A DNA stretch of 18,810 nt from STF1-107 sp964457935 (GTDB lineage Bacteria; Bacillota; Clostridia; Christensenellales; UBA1242). The position numbers and the translations under genes were made by a program. The notes under the pieces were generated by a model. That model was not told the DNA's origin. It searched no databases and worked only from the letters and a program-made list of their open reading frames with translations. The stretch spans positions 1 through 18,810 of the forward strand of contig CAYWFC010000018.1 in assembly GCA_964457935.1 (NCBI GenBank). The letters run 5' to 3'. This document shows, in pieces, positions 13,799-18,810 of this stretch; position 1 is the stretch's first letter; the number at the start of each line of letters is the position of its first letter.

Positions 13799-14647
13799 AT
13801 GGTAAAATTAGGTAATTTCTGGTACATTTTCTTCATAATGCTGGCGACGGGGTTCATAGTCGGGATGTATTTTCTCCTGCGTGGCAAGTCCATGCGGTGC
13901 AAAAAGATAGTCATCGCCAGTCTGCTCATTTTCAACCTTGCTTTGCACTACATCAGGCTGTTTTTCGCACCATACGCCGGCAATACTGCCAAGATACTCG
14001 AGAATGCGTGGTTTATCAATATTTGCGCAGTCAGCGTGTTGACTTTTCCATTCATATTTTTCTCCAAATCCGATGTGGCGAAAGACTGGATGTTTTACAT
14101 CGGGGTGATATCGGGCTTTTTGGCGCTGGTGTACCCTACCGAAGCCATAAACAAATCTGTGGCTACATTCGACCTGTGGAGATTTTATTTCTGCCATACG
14201 GTCATCATAGCAGGTCCGCTACTCATGGTACTGCTCAAGGTACACACATTGAATTATCGCAATATATGGAAAATGCCTTTCTGTATGATGGCGGTGCTCC
14301 TGTTTATCATATGCAATCAAGTACTGCAGAGCGAACTGGGCATCATAGGCATGCGCGGAGACGACATACTCGCGTCTGGATGCGGATATCGCAATACTTC
14401 GCTCATCTGGGGCCCGACCGACGCCGTATCAGTGCTGTTCACTTGGCTGACACCGCGATTTATGAAGACTGTCCCATTCGGCGCATACGCTGGTCAGGCG
14501 AAATATTGGCCGTTTTTCTACCTAGTGCCGGGGTGCATAGTGTATTTCTTGATTATCCCACTACTGCTGTGCCTGCCATGGGAACTAAAACATATCAAAG
14601 CCAATTTCCGCTCAGTAAAAGAGAAATATACTAAGAAACAAAAATAA
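13799..14647 (+). CDS. TIGR02206/YwaF (TMEM164-like) integral membrane protein
   Basis: A 282-residue polytopic protein with about seven hydrophobic segments (residues about 7-27, 36-53, 74-90, 98-115, 132-150, 163-180, 235-262). The segment FYFCHTVIIAGPLLMVLL and the preceding YPTEAI fit the TP0381/YwaF family (TIGR02206), related to eukaryotic TMEM164, where a membrane-embedded His and nearby Cys are conserved. The biochemical role in bacteria is not established. GAGAGG lies 5-6 bases before the ATG at 13799. The C-terminal tail is basic (EKYTKKQK), and its A-rich codons merge into the AT repeat that follows. It lies alone between the ankyrin terminator and a shared bidirectional terminator. 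Confidence 0.75.
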   Translation: MVKLGNFWYIFFIMLATGFIVGMYFLLRGKSMRCKKIVIASLLIFNLALHYIRLFFAPYAGNTAKILENAWFINICAVSVLTFPFIFFSKSDVAKDWMFYIGVISGFLALVYPTEAINKSVATFDLWRFYFCHTVIIAGPLLMVLLKVHTLNYRNIWKMPFCMMAVLLFIICNQVLQSELGIIGMRGDDILASGCGYRNTSLIWGPTDAVSVLFTWLTPRFMKTVPFGAYAGQAKYWPFFYLVPGCIVYFLIIPLLLCLPWELKHIKANFRSVKEKYTKKQK

Positions 14648-14774
14648 AATAATAATCTGTAAAAAAATAAAAAATAATGCATAAAATAATAAAATATCTG
14701 CAAAAATAAAATAATATCTGTAAAAAATAAAAAAATAAAAAAAAACAAAATAATAATCTGCAAAAAATATATGC
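14633..14774 (+). repeat. AT-rich degenerate repeat array at the 3' end of the TIGR02206-like gene
   Basis: The terminal AAACAAAAATAA (stop included) is followed by repeated ATAATAATCTGTAAAAAA, ATATCTGCAAAAATAAA, ATATCTGTAAAAAATAAA and AAACAAAATAATAATCTGC units. Low complexity makes unit boundaries uncertain. No gene is seen here. Confidence 0.65.
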
Positions 14775-14836
14775 AAAAAACAGTTGACTATTATTGAATA
14801 TCCCCACATAGGTTACTTCATTGTCAACTGTTTTTT
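14775..14836. terminator. Bidirectional terminator-like inverted repeat with a long loop
   Basis: Perfect 14-bp arms AAAAAACAGTTGAC (14775-14788) and GTCAACTGTTTTTT (14823-14836) flank a 34-base loop between convergent genes. The loop is longer than in a typical terminator. Confidence 0.7.
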
Positions 14837-14843
14837 ATACTAA

Positions 14844-15692
14844 CTAAAACCCCATGACTATCCCACAAAAGCAGAAAACGCTCGCCATTGTAATTAATAA
14901 TATGAGAGTTACCCTTAGCCATGATGGCATTTCCTCTTTCTTCGTCTCTTTCTCCTCTTTTCGCTGAGCGTTTGCCATTTCTTCGAGTTTGCGCATTCGT
15001 TCGCGGTGCGCGTTTGCCTCTGCTAGGTATTGGTCATATTTCTCTTTGTCGTACTCGAAATCTTTGCAGTTTAGAGAGAATGCTCTTAATTGCGTCAGCA
15101 TTATGTATTTATCCGTCTCTCTGTGCTGATACAGCGCGTCCAATAGTTCATTGTTGTCATCAGCAGACAGCTTCATACTATGCAATGTGTAGTATATCAG
15201 CGTAAAATCACTAGCTACTCTGTCGAATGTATAATTTATCATATCTCTGATGATATCTTTGCCGTTTGTATCAGTCTTGTACTTGGCTATATGCTCCACA
15301 AACCACTTTGGTCGCAGGTATTCTGAGCACACGCAGGACAGCGTGATAAACAATGGCAAACCAATGTCAGTCTTTGCATTAAATAATAGCTTCAATACAC
15401 ACTGAGTGTCATCTATGTCATCATACACCACGTAGTGCGCCAGTGGGTTGTCTATGTCATGCTCTTGCACTCGTAGGGCGTATTTGCGGATGTATTCTTC
15501 GTCATTTAGGTCGTTCAAAAAATATTCTATCAATAATTTCTCTAATACGGCTTGCATATTCTGCGCTGGCGCGCCTGTCTTGTCCTCTGCGAAGTGGTGC
15601 GTGCCACAATACTGGCAGATACCTGCGCCTGTGCGACTGTCTACCTTTACATTAGCACCACAATTCTCGCACTTGACATTGTTTAGTCCCAT
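14844..15692 (-). CDS. Tail-anchored zinc-ribbon protein
   Basis: A 282-residue protein. It starts with a four-Cys zinc ribbon, CENC (8-11) and CQYC (26-29). A helical middle region follows (about 45-220) with no recognised domain, then a charged coiled-coil stretch (about 220-257, rich in Glu, Lys and Arg). It ends in a hydrophobic segment (about 258-280, LRVTLILLITMASVFCFCGI). The layout predicts a cytoplasmic protein fixed to the membrane by its C-terminus. AGGAG lies 6 bases before the ATG at 15692; upstream in-frame ATGs would come before this site. It ends just inside a shared terminator. Zinc-ribbon plus TM proteins of this kind are common in Bacillota and mostly uncharacterised; no function is claimed. 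Confidence 0.8.
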   Translation of the reverse strand: MGLNNVKCENCGANVKVDSRTGAGICQYCGTHHFAEDKTGAPAQNMQAVLEKLLIEYFLNDLNDEEYIRKYALRVQEHDIDNPLAHYVVYDDIDDTQCVLKLLFNAKTDIGLPLFITLSCVCSEYLRPKWFVEHIAKYKTDTNGKDIIRDMINYTFDRVASDFTLIYYTLHSMKLSADDNNELLDALYQHRETDKYIMLTQLRAFSLNCKDFEYDKEKYDQYLAEANAHRERMRKLEEMANAQRKEEKETKKEEMPSWLRVTLILLITMASVFCFCGIVMGF

Positions 15693-15746
15693 GTGTTTCT
15701 CCTTTTGTGGGTAGATGTGTAGCCACATCACTAAATATTCGGATAT

Positions 15747-15775
15747 ATTATACCATATATTTTAGATTTTGTACA
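15747..15775 (-). promoter_or_regulatory. Promoter of the zinc-ribbon gene
   Basis: Minus strand: TGTACA (15770-15775), 17-base spacer, TATAAT (15747-15752) preceded by TGG (extended -10). The stretch from 15776 to 15900 shows no gene. Confidence 0.6.
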
Positions 15776-15900
15776 CGATTATCACGCATTCCGTCAAAAA
15801 TTATACAAAAAAACACCACACTGACTACCCCAATGCACACAAAAACGCAAAATATCTGCATACCGCTATCGAAAAGCACACAGCCACCAAACCACACACA

Positions 15901-15937
15901 AAAAAAACACCAGAATGTGGATAAACACACTCTGGTG
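15901..15937 (-). terminator. Terminator of the 702-residue protein/SUKH operon
   Basis: Minus strand: stem of 12 pairs (15926-15937 with 15908-15919, one G-T pair), six-base loop, then seven T (15901-15907). It begins 7 bases past the SUKH stop codon. Confidence 0.88.
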
Positions 15938-15943
15938 GTAGTT

Positions 15944-16411
15944 TTAGATAAACACATCCAATTCGCGCTCGATGACATCGCTGAGCCAGTCTGAGAAGCT
16001 GGCATAGATAGCGTATCTCATGCTGGAGTGCGCCAAGAAATGGAACACTCTAGTATCGTCGGACGTTTTGTCGAATGCGTAACGCCCGCCCTTGCCGTCT
16101 GTGGCGAATATGAGTAGATTGTCGGTGTTTTTCGCACCCACACTGTCCCAAAAGTCACGTGCAGATGCTGGGTCAGCGCTTGTATCAAAAGTCTGCACAG
16201 GTATAGGCAGGTCTGCATGAATGGCGAATATCTCGATTTTGGTCAGTTTCAGCCCGTCCACCGCCGTCATAAACTGCACGAAATCATCTGGCAGTGCCGT
16301 CGCGCCGAAGTGCGTAGCGAAATACTCTGCCACATCCGCCGTCTGCTGCGGGAATAGGCGAAATATGTCTGGAAATCTGCGCATTTTGGCTATACATTCT
16401 GATATATTCAT
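15944..16411 (-). CDS. SMI1/KNR4 (SUKH) family protein, possible immunity protein
   Basis: A 155-residue protein with the SUKH pattern: an N-terminal helix, LPDDFVQFMTAVDGLKL (about 40-56), EIFAIHADLP, a LLIFATDGKGGRYAFD strand-turn-strand (about 98-113), and a C-terminal helix (FSDWLSDVIERELDVF). SUKH proteins commonly act as immunity proteins against polymorphic toxins, although some have other roles. It starts 10 bases after the stop of the 702-residue gene; its AGGAGG site sits against that TAG, so translation is probably coupled. It is the last gene of the unit, before a strong terminator. The immunity role is inferred from family and context only. Confidence 0.8.
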   Translation of the reverse strand: MNISECIAKMRRFPDIFRLFPQQTADVAEYFATHFGATALPDDFVQFMTAVDGLKLTKIEIFAIHADLPIPVQTFDTSADPASARDFWDSVGAKNTDNLLIFATDGKGGRYAFDKTSDDTRVFHFLAHSSMRYAIYASFSDWLSDVIERELDVFI

Positions 16412-16420
16412 CTCAGCCTC

Positions 16421-18529
16421 CTACCTAGACATACCGCGGTCTTGGTACACGTACTTTTCTGCGCTATGTGTTTTGTGCGTGCTAGACTGGTAATTCTCAT
16501 AGTTATCCCATTCCATGCCGAATTCGTCTCTGTATTTCTTCTCCTGCTCGGCGCGCTCGGCTCTGGCTCGCTCCAACTCGGCATCACGACGCTTTTCCTC
16601 CTCGTCTGAGACGTTAGAGTATTTTCTCTCCTCTGCACGTCGACGCTTGATCTCTTCATACTTGGCTTGCGCGTCAGAACGGTCGTTTTGCTCCTTCGCC
16701 CGCTCTTCGCGTGCGCGTGACTGCTCGTCTGTCCTGTTTGCCCCTTGGCGTAGGTCTGATGTGTCAAATCTCTGCGCCTCGCGCTTTCTCTCTCTTATAG
16801 GGCTAGTATCACTTGTCGTAGTGCTGTTATTAGTGCTACTGTTAGTATTGGTATTGTTTGTAGTGGTATTAGTATTTGTCGTAGTGCTGTTTGTGGTATT
16901 GGTAGTATATGCTATGTCATATAGCCCTCTTAGTAACTCATTGTCATTGGAGAACATTCTGTGTGTGCCAGTGTAGCTGATGTATGGCTCATGCTCATCA
17001 TCCCAGTCATCCATACCGAAGCACACTTCGCCTTGGTCGTTGAGATATTCGTATATGTAGCAGTCAAAGATATCCTCACCACCACCCGTATTGACTTTAT
17101 ACCTTATACAATCTTTGTCCTCAGAGAGAACGTCTGAAGTATATTCATTGCGATCTTTACTAATGACTTTTTTGCAGTTTTCTGCACCTAATATTTCCAT
17201 TTTTTTGTATTGTCCGTCTTGTTCGGTGTAGAATACACGCTGACCTTTTTCAAACGCTACATAGTAATGAGAACAATTATTGTCTTCGATAAAATTACTA
17301 GATATAAATGCTATGCTAGGAATGCCATGAAAGTCGCTAGAAGTACAGTAGGTCTCCATGATGTTATCTACAGTTTCTTTACCTACCTTGAAAAACCATT
17401 CCGCCTCCCACTCATTTTTCTCTCTAGTAGCCAGTTCTTTACTAAGGTCTAAACGATATCTTTGACCATTGGTCTTTATTATGGCACGACAACTATCATT
17501 ATCCCTTAGTTCATCGTCATTCACACTAAAGTTGAAACCTATTTGATATCTCTGACCATTATCCATCTCAAATTCATAGCAATTATTCTTAGCATTATAT
17601 TCTACAGAGCCACCGTCTATGATAGCAGTCGCTCCGTCCTCCTTTGTAGGTAATTCGTCCACTGGGATCTCGTTCCCGTCAATAATGATAGATTTTAGTC
17701 CATCGAATGCCATATAGGTCCCATACCACTCTGTTGAGTGAGGCATAGTATCTACTTTGAATTTTATATCAGGAGTACATTCTACTATGTTATGTGTGTA
17801 GTCATAATACTTGTCCGAAGCACTATTTACATATTTATCGAATTCTCTTCGAACAGTCTGCTCGGCAGTCTTTTGGTCCATAGGTGCGCCAGCATTGGAT
17901 GTCTCGTACGCGCCACCGCCGACACCTGCTGCGTAGGTCTGTTTGTTTGAATGAGTAGCGCCTCTGTTTAGACGATTAATCAATTTCATCGCCACAGTGC
18001 CGATGTCGTAGCCTATGCGGTAGGCTTTGTCGTTATTTAGCCCTCTGAGGTTGTAGTACTTGTGTACTGGTGCATGGTGTGTGTACCCTATGATGCGAAA
18101 AATATCCATTACGCCAGTTAGATTTTTTGATGCATAATTCACATAATTGTTTACGAATAAATCCTGCATAGTGATGTAGTCAAAATCATTTTTTGGATTT
18201 GATTCCAATCTATATTTGCTACGCAAATTCTTGACCTTTTCCCATTCAGCGAACGCTTTTTTCATCTCTTCTCTGAGACCATTCGCATTGCTGGTCAGTT
18301 CGCGCTCTTTGCTCGATAAAGACTCCTGGAGCCTTTTAGGCAGAGGTATATTGTTTCTCCTGAAGTATTCGTTTAGCCAGTCGTTGGCGCCGAAATACTT
18401 GTCCGCAAACCGCTGGTAGCAGTCCTCAAAATCGCTGTGCGCACTACCTCTCATCACCGCTTTGTAGTCCGCATCGGCATATCTCAGCATCTCTCTCATA
18501 AAATTTTCTAATTCGTCGATTTCTCTCAT
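16421..18529 (-). CDS. Unrecognised 702-residue protein with Asn/Thr linker and charged C-terminal coiled coil
   Basis: I do not recognise this protein. Residues 1-115 are charged and helical (MREIDELENFMREMLRYADA). The middle (about 210-535) is mixed alpha/beta and acidic, with Trp/Tyr/Asp-rich segments (GMDDWDDEHEPYISY). Residues about 540-575 are almost only Asn, Thr and Ser. Residues about 576-665 are an Arg/Glu/Ala/Lys-rich coiled coil (KYEEIKRRRAEERK, AELERARAERAEQEKKY), and the end is polar. There is no signal peptide or TM segment. GGAGG lies 5 bases before the ATG at 18529; the ATG at 18553 falls within the -10 element. A SUKH gene follows 10 bases on, suggesting a toxin/immunity-type pair, but no known toxin motif is seen. 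Its promoter carries a nine-base homopolymer and may be phase-variable. Confidence 0.75.
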   Translation of the reverse strand: MREIDELENFMREMLRYADADYKAVMRGSAHSDFEDCYQRFADKYFGANDWLNEYFRRNNIPLPKRLQESLSSKERELTSNANGLREEMKKAFAEWEKVKNLRSKYRLESNPKNDFDYITMQDLFVNNYVNYASKNLTGVMDIFRIIGYTHHAPVHKYYNLRGLNNDKAYRIGYDIGTVAMKLINRLNRGATHSNKQTYAAGVGGGAYETSNAGAPMDQKTAEQTVRREFDKYVNSASDKYYDYTHNIVECTPDIKFKVDTMPHSTEWYGTYMAFDGLKSIIIDGNEIPVDELPTKEDGATAIIDGGSVEYNAKNNCYEFEMDNGQRYQIGFNFSVNDDELRDNDSCRAIIKTNGQRYRLDLSKELATREKNEWEAEWFFKVGKETVDNIMETYCTSSDFHGIPSIAFISSNFIEDNNCSHYYVAFEKGQRVFYTEQDGQYKKMEILGAENCKKVISKDRNEYTSDVLSEDKDCIRYKVNTGGGEDIFDCYIYEYLNDQGEVCFGMDDWDDEHEPYISYTGTHRMFSNDNELLRGLYDIAYTTNTTNSTTTNTNTTTNNTNTNSSTNNSTTTSDTSPIRERKREAQRFDTSDLRQGANRTDEQSRAREERAKEQNDRSDAQAKYEEIKRRRAEERKYSNVSDEEEKRRDAELERARAERAEQEKKYRDEFGMEWDNYENYQSSTHKTHSAEKYVYQDRGMSR

Positions 18530-18551
18530 ATCTCCCTCCGTCGTCAAACCC

Positions 18552-18579
18552 ACTATATCACCGGGGGGGGGAATGTCAA
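18552..18579 (-). promoter_or_regulatory. Putative phase-variable promoter (C9 tract in the -35/-10 spacer)
   Basis: Minus strand: perfect TTGACA (18574-18579), 16-base spacer, TATAGT (18552-18557). Nine of the spacer bases are one homopolymer (G9 on the plus strand, 18563-18571). The predicted transcript starts at about 18545 and includes the GGAGG site of the ATG at 18529. Confidence 0.75.
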
Positions 18580-18671
18580 TACTTTTTACAAAATTTAATA
18601 AAATTTTTTATTAATTACTTACATTGTCCTTACATTTATCTACCATTACCTCACAATGTTCGCGCAAAGAC

Positions 18672-18700
18672 TTGATTTTTTGTCAGACCAGTGCTATACT
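18672..18700 (+). promoter_or_regulatory. Promoter firing out of the window to the right
   Basis: TTGATT (18672-18677), 17-base spacer, TATACT (18695-18700). The 100 bases downstream hold no ORF start with a ribosome site. AATGTGA (18709-18715) and TCACATT (18750-18756) could pair in a leader. The gene lies beyond the window. From 18580 to 18671 nothing else is seen in the AT-rich gap. Confidence 0.6.
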
Positions 18701-18810
18701 ATTCGTGTAATGTGATGACGAGACCACCACATATACATCTCACACAGTGTCACATTGAGCCATATCACATCTGCCACCCTACCATATCACGAAATAATGC
18801 ACCACAATCA

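Noticed and set aside
15707..15994. 95-residue plus-strand frame between the zinc-ribbon and SUKH genes
   Set aside because: No ribosome site, low-complexity Thr/His/Lys composition, and it runs across a terminator and two opposite-strand gene ends.
16408..16767. 119-residue minus-strand frame inside the end of the 702-residue gene
   Set aside because: A shifted reading of the Arg/Glu-rich coiled coil, with no start signals.

Overview
The window looks like chromosomal DNA of a spore-forming, low-to-mid GC member of the Bacillota, most likely an uncultured Clostridia-type gut bacterium. The evidence is a SpoIVB sporulation protease with a sigma-G-like promoter, a SipW-type (TasA/CalY-like) secreted protein, a BmrCD-like heterodimeric ABC exporter, the Bacillota-type Cu/Zn superoxide dismutase family, AGGAGG ribosome sites and TTGACA-17-TATAAT promoters. 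No phage, IS element, CRISPR, tRNA or rRNA is visible.

Layout. 1-309 (-) is the start of a glutaminyl-tRNA-synthetase-like protein whose substrate and HIGH-motif residues are altered. 492-2030 (+) is a membrane-anchored beta-repeat (DUF4097-like) protein. 2249-5735 (+) is a two-gene heterodimeric ABC exporter. 5969-6928 (+) is a lipoprotein with an RsgI-like domain. 7247-7924 (-) is a Lys/Thr/Ser-rich DUF2188-like protein. 8026-8487 (-) and 8569-9540 (+) are a divergent Cu/Zn-SOD and cysteine-synthase-like pair. 9567-10457 (-) is a Fic protein with its own HTH and two matching operators. 10781-11359 (-) is the SipW-dependent secreted protein, and 11653-12870 (-) is SpoIVB. 13031-13660 (+) is an ankyrin protein, 13799-14647 (+) a TIGR02206/YwaF-type membrane protein, and 14844-15692 (-) a tail-anchored zinc-ribbon protein. 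16421-18529 and 15944-16411 (both -) form a two-gene unit: a 702-residue unknown protein and a SUKH (SMI1/KNR4) protein.

Three observations stand out. First, the 3' ends of several unrelated genes on both strands are followed by degenerate tandem copies of that gene's own last codons and stop codon. Each gene has its own unit, so this is a recurrent 3'-end process and not a dispersed repeat family. Second, the 702-residue protein/SUKH unit is driven by a promoter whose 16-bp spacer contains nine consecutive G/C pairs, the architecture of a slippage-controlled phase-variable promoter. Third, several genes with no Shine-Dalgarno sequence have their -10 element placed so that the start codon lies at or within about a base of the transcription start, suggesting leaderless mRNAs.

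All functional assignments come from reading the sequence and from remembered family motifs; no database search was run.
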